A DNA stretch of 53,687 bases, from positions 1 to 53,687 of the forward strand of contig JAJEAH010000014.1 of NCBI GenBank assembly GCA_022824225.1, in the 5' to 3' direction. The notes beneath the pieces are model-generated. The model had not been told where the DNA came from, did no database searches, and saw only the letters and a program-made list of their open reading frames with translations. Origin of the DNA: Chloroflexota bacterium (GTDB taxonomy: Bacteria; Chloroflexota; UBA11872; VXOZ01). A program made the position numbers and the translations under genes. This document shows, in pieces, positions 27,281-36,842 of the stretch. Each line of letters starts with the position of its first letter. Positions within the stretch are counted from its first letter, which is position 1.

Positions 27281-29392
27281 TCAAAGCAATTCCCGCTTGA
27301 ACGTCTTCACCCACCGCCTCTGATGGTGTGGCAGGCCGTTGAAGCGGACGTCTAAATCTATGGCGACGTGGAAGGCGTCGCGGGCGCTGCGGACGTTGGC
27401 GGAGGTGTCGATGTTGATCGTGCCGTCGGTGCGGGTGATGGTGCGGCAGTGTTGGCCCACGGCGGTGGTGTCGGCGGGGTTGCGGTTGTCGGCCCAGACC
27501 TCCAGGCGCGACTCCGTTTTGACCGTCATGTCGGCGCTGGCTTTGACCTCGTTCACAAGGTGCAGCCGCAGGCCGGTGCGGTCGCGCATCACGTCGTGGG
27601 TGATTTCCCAGGGCACCACGCCGGGTGAAACCTCCGGATAGGTGCGCGGCGCGGCGGACGGCTCGTAGGCCATTTCGTCGGGCGGCAAAGCGCCGGCGGG
27701 GGACTCACGGGTGGGCACACCCGGCACCAAGTGCCTTGTGTCCGGCGTAGCACGGATGTTTGGGGCCTCTCGCGTGGGTACCACCGGCAGTTCCAGACGC
27801 GACTCGCGCCCGCCATCCCGGTAGACGCGGTTTCTTCCTGGATATGGCGTCGGCCACAGGTTCGGGAAATCCGCGCTGCTGATGGAGATCCGGATGCGGT
27901 GACCACGCTCGAAGCGCCACGCCGTGGCGTCCAAGTCCACGTGCAGCTCGTAGACCGCGCCCGGCTCCATGGGCTCCGGGTCGGTGAGCGAATTGCGTCG
28001 CGTGCCGTTCAGCACACCAATCGTTACCAGCGCGCTCGTGCCGTCCGGCGCCACGTCCGACAGCCGCGCCACGAACGCCATCACTGGCGCGGTGGAGCTC
28101 ACGTGGAGCACCGCCTGGCCCATGCCGATGATCTCCAGCGGTTCTTCTAGCGGCGCGGAGGTATAGTTGGCAGCGTAGATTTCGTCCACGCGCTGGTCGC
28201 CGGGCAGGCCGAACGGCACGCCGCCGCTCCACAACCCGCTTGCTATGCCTACCGACGGCCGGTATTCGTACTCCTCGTAGCCGTCGCGGGTCATGTGCGG
28301 ATTGTCCGGCGTGAGGTCGCTGCCGAGCAGGAACTGCAGCGTGCGCCCGCCGGGAATGGGATACGCCGGCTCGCAGCGCCAATAGCCGGTGGTGTGGGTG
28401 CGGGCGGGATCCGGCGCGTTGAACGTCTGCATGTACACATTGATTGCCGGCTCGTCCATAACGCCGTTGGCAATGCCCTTGAGCCAGTAGTCGCACCAGC
28501 GTACGGTCAGATGTTCCCGCGCCAAAGACGGACCCGGCGTCTCGCAATCCGGGCCGGAATGGTTCCAGGGGCCGATGAGCACTTTGCTCGGCGCGGTCAT
28601 GTGCTGGTGCGTCCGCAGCGGCGCGTTGCAGTAGCCGTCCCGCCAGCCGCCGATGAGCAACGCCGACGCCTTGATCTCTTTATACCGGCCTCGTATGCTG
28701 CCGGGACGCCAGTACTCCCCATCCGTCTGGTGCGCGAGCCACGTGAGCAGATACGGCGAATTCTGCTCCAGGCGCTGCTCCCACAGCGCCGCCCAGCGCG
28801 CCCCGCTGTATTCGGGATACGGCGGCATGGCGTTCATGCCGATCATGGAGCAGCCGTAGGAGCCGATGTCGTAGTAGCAGCGCCACGCCCCGCCGCGGTA
28901 GTGGCAGTCGTCGGTATAACGGTCGTCGGTATAGAACCAGGGGATGATGGTCACGAGATGCGGCGGCGCCAGAGCAGCAACCTGCACGCTGGTAAATCCG
29001 CCGTACGAGCCGCCGGTCATAGCCACCTGGCCGTCGCACCAGTCCTGCGCGGCCAGCCACTCCACCAGGTCGTAGCCGTCGCGCTGTTCCACGGGGCGGT
29101 ATTCGTCGTCGTTCATGCCCTCACTGGAGCCGGTACCCCGGCAGTCAACCCGCGCGCCCACGTAGCCGTGCTGCGCCCAGTGATGCTGCATGCCGGTGAG
29201 CGGCGCCTGATCGTCCTTGCGATACGGGATGTACGTGAAGATGACCGGCCACGGTCCCTCCCCCGCCGGCACGTGAATATCCAGTGCCAGCCGCGTGCCG
29301 TCACGGGTGGGGGCCATGATGTTCTTGACGAACCTGATGCCGTCGGCGCTAACCGCCATAGGCGGCACACCTGAGAAAGATTCAACTGCCAT
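27281..29392 (-). CDS. CocE/NonD family hydrolase (X-Pro dipeptidyl-peptidase S15 fold)
   Basis: A protein of about 703 aa with the S15-type alpha/beta hydrolase core and C-terminal jelly-roll domain. The catalytic Ser is in GGSYGG, the Asp in IGGWRDGYCN, and the His in IGPWNHSGPD. N-terminal blocks TRDGTRLALDIHVP, IPYRKDD and VDCRGTGSSEG are typical of this family, which cleaves esters and amides such as cocaine or acyl-amino acids, or peptides. The C-terminal region beyond about 540 carries the sandwich domain (WRFERGHRIRISISSADFPNLWPTPYPG). ATG 29392 has GGGAG upstream. A degenerate relative of its last 40 codons lies at 22659-22784. Confidence 0.92.
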   Translation of the reverse strand: MAVESFSGVPPMAVSADGIRFVKNIMAPTRDGTRLALDIHVPAGEGPWPVIFTYIPYRKDDQAPLTGMQHHWAQHGYVGARVDCRGTGSSEGMNDDEYRPVEQRDGYDLVEWLAAQDWCDGQVAMTGGSYGGFTSVQVAALAPPHLVTIIPWFYTDDRYTDDCHYRGGAWRCYYDIGSYGCSMIGMNAMPPYPEYSGARWAALWEQRLEQNSPYLLTWLAHQTDGEYWRPGSIRGRYKEIKASALLIGGWRDGYCNAPLRTHQHMTAPSKVLIGPWNHSGPDCETPGPSLAREHLTVRWCDYWLKGIANGVMDEPAINVYMQTFNAPDPARTHTTGYWRCEPAYPIPGGRTLQFLLGSDLTPDNPHMTRDGYEEYEYRPSVGIASGLWSGGVPFGLPGDQRVDEIYAANYTSAPLEEPLEIIGMGQAVLHVSSTAPVMAFVARLSDVAPDGTSALVTIGVLNGTRRNSLTDPEPMEPGAVYELHVDLDATAWRFERGHRIRISISSADFPNLWPTPYPGRNRVYRDGGRESRLELPVVPTREAPNIRATPDTRHLVPGVPTRESPAGALPPDEMAYEPSAAPRTYPEVSPGVVPWEITHDVMRDRTGLRLHLVNEVKASADMTVKTESRLEVWADNRNPADTTAVGQHCRTITRTDGTINIDTSANVRSARDAFHVAIDLDVRFNGLPHHQRRWVKTFKRELL

Positions 29393-29506
29393 GCACACGT
29401 CTCCCGTGAGAATGAAGCCAGACGAGGAGAGTACTGGTTTACGGCCTACGAAACTCATTCCCCGTACAGGTTTTGCCGGCACAGGCCCACTCCAATCGAT
29501 CCCGCC

Positions 29507-30076
29507 TTAGTCCGTGCTCTGCCGTTCCTCGTCAGCTTGGCAGAGCGGGCAGACGCCGGGAGCGCTGATGTGGGCGCCGCATTGCTCACAGCGCTGAGCT
29601 TGTTGTTCTTTCCCGGCCAGCCGGGCCAGCGCCTGTTCGCGCACTCTTGGGTCCTCGATGAGGTCGATGGCCTGGCGCAAGCGTTGCTCGCGCTCGGGGT
29701 CGTCTAACAGAGCGGCCCTGCGGCTTGCTGTTTCCGGCGTAGGCTGGGAGACGCCGCCGGTAGCGGCACGGCCGGTCGGCCGCCGGCCGCGCATGCGGAA
29801 GTCAAGATCGGTGACGAGGGGGCGGCCCGTTCGTGAATTCAGATCGCGCGTGAGTTGGGGAGCGCGCATGTGGAGTTCGTGCACGGCGGCTGAAGAAGGG
29901 GCCTCGATCACCAGCACGCCGCGATGGAAGCGGATGGGTCGGGCCGCGCGGGCATGGGCGGGCAGACCGGCCGCTATGGCACGCCACGCGGCAAACACCG
30001 CCGCCCGCATCAGCGGCTCGGAAATGCCAAGCTCTTCGATGGTGCCCGGCAGGATGTCCTTCAGCGACTTGAACAC
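29507..30076 (-). CDS. DUF721/DciA-like protein with C-terminal zinc ribbon
   Basis: A 189-aa protein. Its N-terminal 95 residues match the DUF721 domain pattern (LKDILPGTIEELGI, then AWRAIAAGLPAHARAARPIRFHRGVLVIEAPSSAAVHEL). DciA, a member in many bacteria, loads the replicative helicase DnaB. The C-terminus has CEQCGA and CPLC, a likely zinc ribbon. The start is GTG 30076 with GGAAGGAAG upstream. The role in helicase loading is inferred from the family; the zinc ribbon is an addition not present in short DciA proteins. The gene lies upstream of the CocE gene, in the same direction, with a 114-nt gap. Confidence 0.72.
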   Translation of the reverse strand: MFKSLKDILPGTIEELGISEPLMRAAVFAAWRAIAAGLPAHARAARPIRFHRGVLVIEAPSSAAVHELHMRAPQLTRDLNSRTGRPLVTDLDFRMRGRRPTGRAATGGVSQPTPETASRRAALLDDPEREQRLRQAIDLIEDPRVREQALARLAGKEQQAQRCEQCGAHISAPGVCPLCQADEERQSTD

Positions 30077-30860
30077 GCGCCGTACTTCCTTCCAACACCC
30101 AGCCTAGCACAGTCGCCCTCCAGGCTTTCATTGCCCATAATAGCCGTTGCATGTTGTCACGCATTGCCCTCGCCCCGGCCCTCGCCCAAAAGGAGACAGT
30201 CATGGGTTTGTGAATGTCACTCCTGCGAGTTTTTGCACTGACTCCGTGTACAGTTGCTGTCATTCCCGCAAGTGAGAGGTAGTTCGTTGACAGAATCTGC
30301 GTTCCTCTCCGGCTTGTTGGCGGTGCGTGTTATTCCAAGCCTTGCACGCCATTCCGCGCGCTACATGTCCTTCCTGTGCTTGTCAGGTAATTCGTTGACA
30401 GAATTCGTAGAGTACGCAAGGAGTTACAGTACCGCCTATCACGCATGTGCATGTCATCCCGAACAGATGGCAGCGGAGTGTCGCTAAGCGTGCGAAAGCA
30501 ACCAAGCAGTCCATTTGCCATAAAGAGGTGCGTCTCAGCCCTCTTCACGCGCTCGCTGGGGAAGCGTTGGGCCAAGTTAGAGGGCATCCCTTTCCGGGTC
30601 GGCCGACGATCGAGCAAGGTGTCAACGAGCTATCTGCAGAGCGTTGGGGTAGAATTCACAGCACGAGAAGCGCAGGGGATTTGGCGCAGGCCGGTTTGTT
30701 TGCAGGCGCGCGGCCCGCGCCCAGGATCCTATGGGATATGACGACTCAGACCAAGCCTGCGCAAGCGCGGCCCGCGCACGTCCAGGATCCCACAACAACT
30801 CGCCAATAACCACCATCCTCACTGCGCGGCCCGGGCGCATGACCAGGACTCCGTCAGGCA
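30077..30860. other. Long intergenic stretch with short direct repeats, no gene seen
   Basis: Two copies of TTCGTTGACAGAATYYG occur near 30283 and 30390, and GCGGCCCGCGC followed by CCAGGATCC occurs twice near 30712 and 30767. Open frames in 30254-30809 on both strands lack protein-like sequence. This divergent region must carry promoters for the DUF721 and alkD genes, but none is convincing. Confidence 0.5.
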
Positions 30861-31571
30861 ATGAATACCCCGCTCGCAGCAACAATCCGACAGGCTTTGG
30901 CCGACAACGCCAATCCGGAAAAAGCTCCCGGCATGCGGGCGTACATGAAGTCGGCCATGCCGTACCGGGGTGTGCAGACGCCCGTACGGCGCAAGCTCGT
31001 GCGCGCCGCGCTGCGCGCCCATCCGCTTGCCTCGCGGGAGGACTGGCTTGCTGCCGTGCTGGACCTCTGGCGCAACGCCGCCTACCGCGAGGAGCGCTAC
31101 GCCGCCCAGGACGTCACCGGCGCGCCGCAGTTCCGGCTTTACCGTGATCTGGACGCCCTGCCGCTCTACGAGGAAATGGTGGTGAGCGGCGCGTGGTGGG
31201 ACCTGGTAGACGACGTGGCCACCCACAAGCTCCGCGAACTCGTGGACTCCTATCCGCAGGAAATGGCCGGCCACATGCGCGCGTGGAGCACGGATGCGGA
31301 CCTCTGGAAACGCCGGTCGGCCATTCTCTGCCAGATCAAGCGCAAGGAGGCCACCGACCTGGCTCTGCTGTTCGACTGCATCGAACCCAATCTGGCCGAC
31401 GGCGAGTTTTTCATCCGCAAGGCCATCGGCTGGGCCTTGCGCGACCTGGCCTGGACCGATCTGGATACGGTCGCGGACTACGTGGCGCGCCACGCCGACC
31501 GTTTGAGCGCCCTCTCCCGGCGCGAAGCCCTGAAGAACGCTGCCAAAATCCGGGCTGGCGGCCCCCGCTAA
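30861..31571 (+). CDS. DNA alkylation repair protein, AlkD-like
   Basis: A 236-aa HEAT-like-repeat DNA glycosylase of the AlkD family, which removes bulky or cationic alkylated bases such as 3- and 7-methylpurines. Family signatures are the early PYRGVQTPVRRKL, then REERYAAQ, the WWDLVDDVATH block, LWKRRSAILCQ, and FFIRKAIGWALRDLAW near the C-terminus. Trp and Asp residues in the WWDLVDD segment correspond to the DNA-facing concave surface. The gene is monocistronic, followed by a tandem repeat block. Confidence 0.9.
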   Translation: MNTPLAATIRQALADNANPEKAPGMRAYMKSAMPYRGVQTPVRRKLVRAALRAHPLASREDWLAAVLDLWRNAAYREERYAAQDVTGAPQFRLYRDLDALPLYEEMVVSGAWWDLVDDVATHKLRELVDSYPQEMAGHMRAWSTDADLWKRRSAILCQIKRKEATDLALLFDCIEPNLADGEFFIRKAIGWALRDLAWTDLDTVADYVARHADRLSALSRREALKNAAKIRAGGPR

Positions 31572-31603
31572 GCACGTCCTCCGCCCGGAGCGGGTACGGA
31601 TCG

Positions 31604-31888
31604 TGCCCTTCGACAGGCTCAGGGGGAACGGTTGGGGTGCGCGTGTGCCCTTCGACGGGCTCAGGGCGAACGGTTGGGTGGAGGGTGTGCCCTACGACGG
31701 GCTCAGGGCGAACGGTTGGGGTGCGCGTGTGCCCTTCGACAGGCTCAGGGCGATCGGTTGGGGTGCGATCGTGTGCCCTTCGACAGGCTCAGGGCGAACG
31801 GTTGGGGTGCGATCGTGTGCCCTTCGACGGGCTCAGGGTGAACGGCTGGGGTGCGATCGTACCCTTCGACAGGCTCAGGGCGAACGGT
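31604..31888. repeat. Seven tandem 42-44-bp copies of a CCCTTCGACAGGCTCAGG element
   Basis: Units begin near 31604, 31646, 31688, 31730, 31774, 31818 and 31861. Each contains CCTTCGACRGGCTCAGGG, GAACGG and GGTTGGGGTGCG. Small differences (CTACGACG, GATCGG) show the copies have diverged. It follows alkD directly. Open frames through it are repeat artefacts. The element is related to those at 11152-11578 and inside 12775-13520. No gene lies in 31889-32142. Confidence 0.88.
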
Positions 31889-32142
31889 GCGCGTCCGCCG
31901 CGCTAGCGCCGGGCGCTTTCGTCCCGCCGGCGGCGCGCGCAGCGCCGGCAAAGCCCCAGATACCCCCTCTACAGCAGGCTGGCAAACCTTATAGGGGTGC
32001 GTCATGCCATTATTCCGCGGAAAAGTTGATAAACCCAATCAAAATAGTTGACTTAAGCGACTGGCGAAGTTAACATAGCCCTAGATTGACCTAAGTGGTT
32101 GCTATTTGCCGTAGCGATAGCCATAGTAGAAGGGACTTATCG

Positions 32143-33123
32143 ATGCAAAACGGAATTTCCCGCCGGCGGCTCATCCAGCTTGCCGGCCTCACTGCCGGCG
32201 GCGCGCTCCTCGCCAGCGCCTGCGGCCAGGTTGCGGTACAGGACACCGTGCAAGAATCCGAATCCACGGAAGAAGCGGCCCCGGCGCCGCTGGACTACGC
32301 CAACCCTCAACTGCTGGTGGAGACCGATTGGCTGGCGGAGAACTCCGGCAATCCGAACCTGCGGATCATTGACATTCGCTCGGCTGAAGACTATGCCGCG
32401 GGCCACGTTCCCGGCGCCATCAATATCCCCTCGGGCAACTTCCGCGATCCCGACCACGAAATCAGCGGCATGTTGATAGGCCCCGACAAGTTTGCCGAAC
32501 TGGTAGGCGGCTTCGGCATCGGCAACGACCAGGAAGTCGTGGTGTACGACGCCGGCAGGATTCTCTCGGCAACACGGGTCTTCTGGGCGCTGGAGCTCTA
32601 CGGCCACAAGAACGCCAAGGTGCTCAACGGCGGCTTTGCCAAGTGGGCCCAGGAAGACCGCGAGGCCTCCACCGAGCCGACGGCGGCGTTCCCCGCCACC
32701 ACGTTCACCATTTCGTTCGATCCGCTCCTGATCGGCACGTTCGACGAGGTACAAGCGGCCATCGACGACGGCAACGCCGTCATTCTGGATAACCGCTCCG
32801 CCGGTGAATACACCGGCCGCGACGTGCGCGCCGAGCGCGGCGGCCACATACCCGGCGCCATCAACCAGGACTGGGTCGTCTACCTCAACGGCGACGACGC
32901 CCGCACCCTGAAGTCAGCGGCTGAATTGACCGATCTCTTCAGCTCCGCCGGCATCACCGAAGATACGGTAGTGTACGCCCACTGCCAGACCGCCGTGCGC
33001 TCGTCGGTGGCCTATTTCGTCGCCCGCCTGCTGGGCTACAACAACGTCCAGAACTACGACGGCGCGTGGGCCGAATGGGGCAACCGCGAGGATACGGAGA
33101 TCAATACCGGCGCCAATCCGTAG
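32143..33123 (+). CDS. Tat-exported sulfurtransferase lipoprotein (tandem rhodanese)
   Basis: A 326-aa thiosulfate/3-mercaptopyruvate sulfurtransferase-like protein. RRRLIQLAG (7-15) is a Tat-type motif and SAC with Cys27 is the lipobox, so it should be anchored outside the membrane. Two rhodanese domains follow: the first (about 55-170) has Asp136 in VVVYDAGR where a catalytic Cys would be, so it is structural; the second (about 195-315) has the active Cys281 in YAHCQTAVRSS. It may handle sulfane sulfur or cyanide at the cell surface. ATG 32143 is the natural start before the signal. A strong hairpin follows the stop codon. Confidence 0.9.
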   Translation: MQNGISRRRLIQLAGLTAGGALLASACGQVAVQDTVQESESTEEAAPAPLDYANPQLLVETDWLAENSGNPNLRIIDIRSAEDYAAGHVPGAINIPSGNFRDPDHEISGMLIGPDKFAELVGGFGIGNDQEVVVYDAGRILSATRVFWALELYGHKNAKVLNGGFAKWAQEDREASTEPTAAFPATTFTISFDPLLIGTFDEVQAAIDDGNAVILDNRSAGEYTGRDVRAERGGHIPGAINQDWVVYLNGDDARTLKSAAELTDLFSSAGITEDTVVYAHCQTAVRSSVAYFVARLLGYNNVQNYDGAWAEWGNREDTEINTGANP

Positions 33124-33151
33124 ACCCCGCCCGCAACTAACGTGAATACCC

Positions 33152-33187
33152 GAGAAGAGACGCGCACCAGAATGCGCGTCTCTTCTC
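33152..33187 (+). terminator. Strong hairpin downstream of the sulfurtransferase gene
   Basis: A perfect 15-bp stem, GAGAAGAGACGCGCA (33152-33166) with its complement at 33173-33187, has a 6-nt loop. Only a short AT-rich tail (ATTAATGA) follows, so it may terminate poorly or mainly stabilise the mRNA end. The following 33188-33501 holds no gene. Confidence 0.65.
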
Positions 33188-33501
33188 ATTAATGATCGAA
33201 CCCATTTGCTCGTTGCTCGCGCCCGCCAAACGCCCCGGCCATCCATCGAGAGCGCCGCCGGCCCCCAAGCACTGAGCGGAACCGCACACGTTCTCGTCGA
33301 ATCCCCGCACGTTGCGAGCTTATCCGAATCCCGTGTGAGTATCCTGCGTGGGTTAGACACGCTTTGCCGCGCGTATTTGCGCTGGCGCGCGTACTTGCGC
33401 TGCCATTGGCGTTTGTCCACAATGAAGGCAACATCGCGAGGGCAACACTCCGCCTATACCATTCGCGCGTACGCCACTCATCAGCCTGAGGAGAGACACC
33501 C

Positions 33502-34764
33502 ATGCAGACCGTGGAGCAAGAGCAGCTTGCCATCGAGGGCGGCCCTAAGACCGTAGACTACACGTTTCCCACCAATAGCAACATCAGCGGGCGCATGTTC
33601 GGCGATGAGGAAATCGCCGAGCTGACGGACGTGATTCGCTCCGGCAACCTGAACGTCCTCGGCGGCCCCAAAGTGCAGCAGTTCGAGGAAGACTGGAAGA
33701 AGACCTTTGGCGTCAAGCACGCCGTGACCAGCACCTCCGGCACCGCCGCGCTGCACGTGGGCGTCTTGGCTGTGGGGCCTAATCCCGGCGACGAGATCAT
33801 CGTCGCGCCCATCACGGACATTGGCAGCATCATCGCCATCCTCTACCAGCTTGCCGTGCCGGTCTTCGCCGACGTGGACCCGCTCACGGGCATCATCACC
33901 GCCGAGACCATCGAGCCCTGCATCACCGAGCGCACCGTCGCCATCATGGTGGTGCACCTGCAGGGCAACGCGGCGGTCATGGACCCCATCGTGGCACTGG
34001 CCCGCAAGCACAACCTGCTGGTGATCGAGGACTGCTCCCAGGCGCACATGGCGGCGTACAACGGCCGCTACGCCGGCACCATCGGTGACATCGGCTGCTA
34101 CTCCTTCCAGCAGAGCAAGCACATGACCACCGGCGACGGCGGCATGACGGTCACGAACAACGACTATCTGGGCGAGCGCATCATGCTGGCCCATAACAAG
34201 GGCCGCGGCCGCGGCGGACGTGAAAAGCAGCCGCCTTTCCTGGCCCCCAACTACCGCATGACGGAACTGCAAGGGGCCGTGGGCCTGGCGCAATTGCGCA
34301 AGCTGAAGACCATCACGGGTCTGCGCGCCAAATGGGGCACGCTGCTCAGCGACCTGGTGGAGGACGTGCCCGGCATCATCCCGCCCCGCCCGCCCACGCC
34401 CGAAAGCACCCACGTTTACTGGAATTGGACGCCGCTGGCCAAGCTGGAAGAACTGACCGCCGGGCTGGACGACGTGGCCCGCGCGCTGGGCGCCGAAGGC
34501 GTCGGCTTTGGCGCCGGGTACACCCGTACGCCCATCTATGACTACGACGTGCTGAAGAACCGGCGCTTCTTCGGCGAATCGGCCTTTCCGCTGCACGATC
34601 CCGCCACCGGACGCGACGTGCGCTACTACGAGGGCATGTGCCCGAACGCCGAGGCTATCCTGAAACGCATGCTCGTGCGCCACATCAACGAGAAGTGCAC
34701 TGAGGAAATGATCCACGACATGGCGAAAGCCATACGGAAGGTGTTCACGCACTACGCCAAGTAG
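33502..34764 (+). CDS. DegT/DnrJ/EryC1/StrS family aminotransferase
   Basis: A 420-aa PLP-dependent enzyme of the sugar aminotransferase/dehydratase family. Lys206 in SFQQSKHMTTGDGG forms the Schiff base with PLP, and Asp177 in VIEDCSQAHMA contacts the pyridine nitrogen. The TSTSGTAALHVGVLA block near 76-90 binds the phosphate. Members aminate keto-sugars for surface glycans or antibiotics. Here no sugar nucleotide genes are adjacent, so the substrate is unknown. ATG 33502 follows GAGGAGAGA. It is followed by repeat-rich DNA. Confidence 0.93.
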   Translation: MQTVEQEQLAIEGGPKTVDYTFPTNSNISGRMFGDEEIAELTDVIRSGNLNVLGGPKVQQFEEDWKKTFGVKHAVTSTSGTAALHVGVLAVGPNPGDEIIVAPITDIGSIIAILYQLAVPVFADVDPLTGIITAETIEPCITERTVAIMVVHLQGNAAVMDPIVALARKHNLLVIEDCSQAHMAAYNGRYAGTIGDIGCYSFQQSKHMTTGDGGMTVTNNDYLGERIMLAHNKGRGRGGREKQPPFLAPNYRMTELQGAVGLAQLRKLKTITGLRAKWGTLLSDLVEDVPGIIPPRPPTPESTHVYWNWTPLAKLEELTAGLDDVARALGAEGVGFGAGYTRTPIYDYDVLKNRRFFGESAFPLHDPATGRDVRYYEGMCPNAEAILKRMLVRHINEKCTEEMIHDMAKAIRKVFTHYAK

Positions 34765-35904
34765 CGCGGTACCTCGGGCGTAGCCATTTGGGCGCCGAGC
34801 GCAAGGGACCAGAGTCTCGGTGGGCCTGGGGTTCGCCAAAGGAACAACGTAGCGCGGGGGCTTGTCCCCAATAGTGTCGCACCAAAGTTGCAAGCCAGGG
34901 TCAGATTGCCGCTACCCGGACTGTCAGCCACGGTAGGGGCACAACAATTCGTACGCAATGGTGTAGGGGCACGACATGTCGTGCCCCTACACCATCGAGA
35001 CAACGTTGCCATCGCGTAAGCAAGGGAGTTCCGCCGCATTTGACCCAGTCTGAACCTACTGCGACAACATTGGGGCCTGTCCTCCGCTCCGGCAGCAATA
35101 GATCAAAGGACTCTCTGACGTCGCCTTGCAGTTTCATCGTGTCCGTGGCGAATGCCTCTGCATTGCGAAAGAGTAGAAGCTCTCCCGCACTTGCGGGAAT
35201 GACCGTTGGCTAGACGCGGCGGGAATCGTAGCGCGGGGGCTTGTCCCCCGCTCCGGCGGCAAGGGACGCAAGAGTTCTCCGGCTTGGCTTTCCGTCCCGT
35301 CCCGGTTTCGGTGAATGCTCTTGCGTTGCGTAAGAGAAGATGGATTCCCGCTTTCGCGGGAATGACGGACTGTCAGACGCAGCGCCAGGGGCTTGGCCCC
35401 CGCCCTTGGTGAGATTCAGGCACACAAACAGCCCAATGCCGACGAGCCGACTCTCGCTCTTGCTGTAATTCAGCCTATCCAATTACCCAGTGCCGACGAG
35501 CCAACTCTCGCTCTTGGTGAGAGGCAGCCTATCCAATAGCCTAACGCTGGCGAGCCAACACTTTTGAGTGCAGCAAACGTGACGCTGGACACTGTATATT
35601 CCGGTACCGCAGGTTTGTAACCTGCGGCCTCCGCGCCCAGGCCGCTCACCGGTCCTGCTGCTCAGGCGCTCATCCCCTTCCGCTTCCCTTGCGCCCTCAA
35701 AGCCCTTCCTTACATCCCTCTTGCCATCCGCTGGCTAACCGCGCAGGACACCTCACGCACTCGCGCTTGCCGTAGCAGGTTTGTAACCTGCAGGCGTCGG
35801 CTGCATAGTGTGCATAGACATCGCCACTCTCCGCTCGCAGTGTCCGACAATTGCACGTCGCACCACGCGGTAGTGTCCAACTCGAATGGGAAAGGCAACG
35901 CACC
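34765..35904. repeat. Repeat-rich intergenic block (1.1 kb), no gene seen
   Basis: Four repeat families are visible. The TAGGGGCACGAC palindrome is at 34963-34990. GCGGGGGCTTGTCCCC hairpins are near 34851 and 35228. The inverted ATTCCCGC-TTTC-GCGGGAAT hairpin is at 35344-35363. About 2.4 copies of a 54-bp unit (GCCGACGAGCC-ACTCTCGCTCTTG) run from about 35432 to 35560. GCAGGTTTGTAACCTGC palindromes occur near 35607 and 35776. No open frame looks like a protein. Confidence 0.75.
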
Positions 35905-36819
35905 GTGAAGATCTACATCTTTGCCGACCAGGAAGGCGTGGCCGGCGTCTTCAACCGGCGCGAAGGCTACCTGAACGCCAGTGAGTACGCCACCATGGAA
36001 CTCGCGGCCATCTGCGAGGCGCTCCTGGACAACGGCGTCAGCGAGATCGTCCTGAACACCATTCACATCATGGAGTACCACAAGCTGCCGAAGCCGGTGC
36101 AGGTTATTCACGGCCTGCCCCGGCACGACATGTTCACCGAACTCCTGGACGAGAGCTTCGCCGCCGCCATGCTGGTCGGCTTTCACGAGATGGCCGGCAA
36201 CCGCGAGAAAGGCTGCTGGCGCCACTCTATTCTTCCGCACCCAATTACCCGCGCGTATAGCGCGGTCGAAGGCATCTGGCTGAACGATCTGCTGGTCGGG
36301 GAGATTGGCATCTTTGTGGCGTTCGCCGGCATTCACAACGTGCCCGCGGTGCTCAACACCGGTGACTACTGGGCCTGCCTGGAAGCGGCAGACCTGGTGC
36401 CCGGCATCGAGACCGTGGCCGTGAAGAAGGGCACCAGCCACTTCAGCGCCATTTCCATGACGCCGCAAGCCGCGGCGGAGGCGGCGGCTGAAGGAGCGGT
36501 GCGGGCGCTGGCCAAGATTGGCACGGTCAAGCCCCTAATACTAGAAGGCCCGGTGACGCTCAAGGTGAAGTACACGTTCCCCGAGCGCGCCACTGACGCC
36601 ATGAGCGCCGTAGCCAACGCCTTTCGCATCGACGAACACACCGTCGCCGCCACCTACCCCAGCATCGCGGCGGTCCGCGACAACCTGGGCAACCTGCGCG
36701 CGCCGGAAATGGAAATCTACGCCAAGGACTCCGGCTTCAACCAAACCACCGGCTTCTTCACCCGCACCGGCGGCGAACCATATGAGAGCACGCCGACGTA
36801 TCCACCGCCGTCGAGGTAG
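35905..36819 (+). CDS. M55 family peptidase (DppA-like D-aminopeptidase)
   Basis: A 304-aa zinc aminopeptidase of the DppA type, which releases D-amino acids from short peptides. It starts MKIYIFADQEGVAGV, where Asp8 and Glu10 match the first zinc ligands of DppA. A further ligand His is in LVGFHEMAGN (near 104), and VAFAGIHNVPAVLNTGD and SAISMTPQAAAEA are typical later blocks. The start is GTG 35905, because the family begins exactly at this KIYI strand; the in-frame ATG at 35851 would place 18 extra residues before it. It could recycle D-Ala-containing wall peptides. An RHH gene follows 23 nt downstream. Confidence 0.88.
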   Translation: MKIYIFADQEGVAGVFNRREGYLNASEYATMELAAICEALLDNGVSEIVLNTIHIMEYHKLPKPVQVIHGLPRHDMFTELLDESFAAAMLVGFHEMAGNREKGCWRHSILPHPITRAYSAVEGIWLNDLLVGEIGIFVAFAGIHNVPAVLNTGDYWACLEAADLVPGIETVAVKKGTSHFSAISMTPQAAAEAAAEGAVRALAKIGTVKPLILEGPVTLKVKYTFPERATDAMSAVANAFRIDEHTVAATYPSIAAVRDNLGNLRAPEMEIYAKDSGFNQTTGFFTRTGGEPYESTPTYPPPSR

Positions 36820-36842
36820 AGATTACTTAAGGCCAACACACA

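Noticed and set aside
30254-30809. Several overlapping open frames in the DUF721-alkD gap
   Set aside because: No frame shows conserved blocks or ribosome binding sites; the stretch contains short direct repeats.
31193-31906. 237-codon open frame overlapping alkD and the 42-44-bp array
   Set aside because: The first half is out of frame with the clearly coding alkD, and the second half is a repeat translation.
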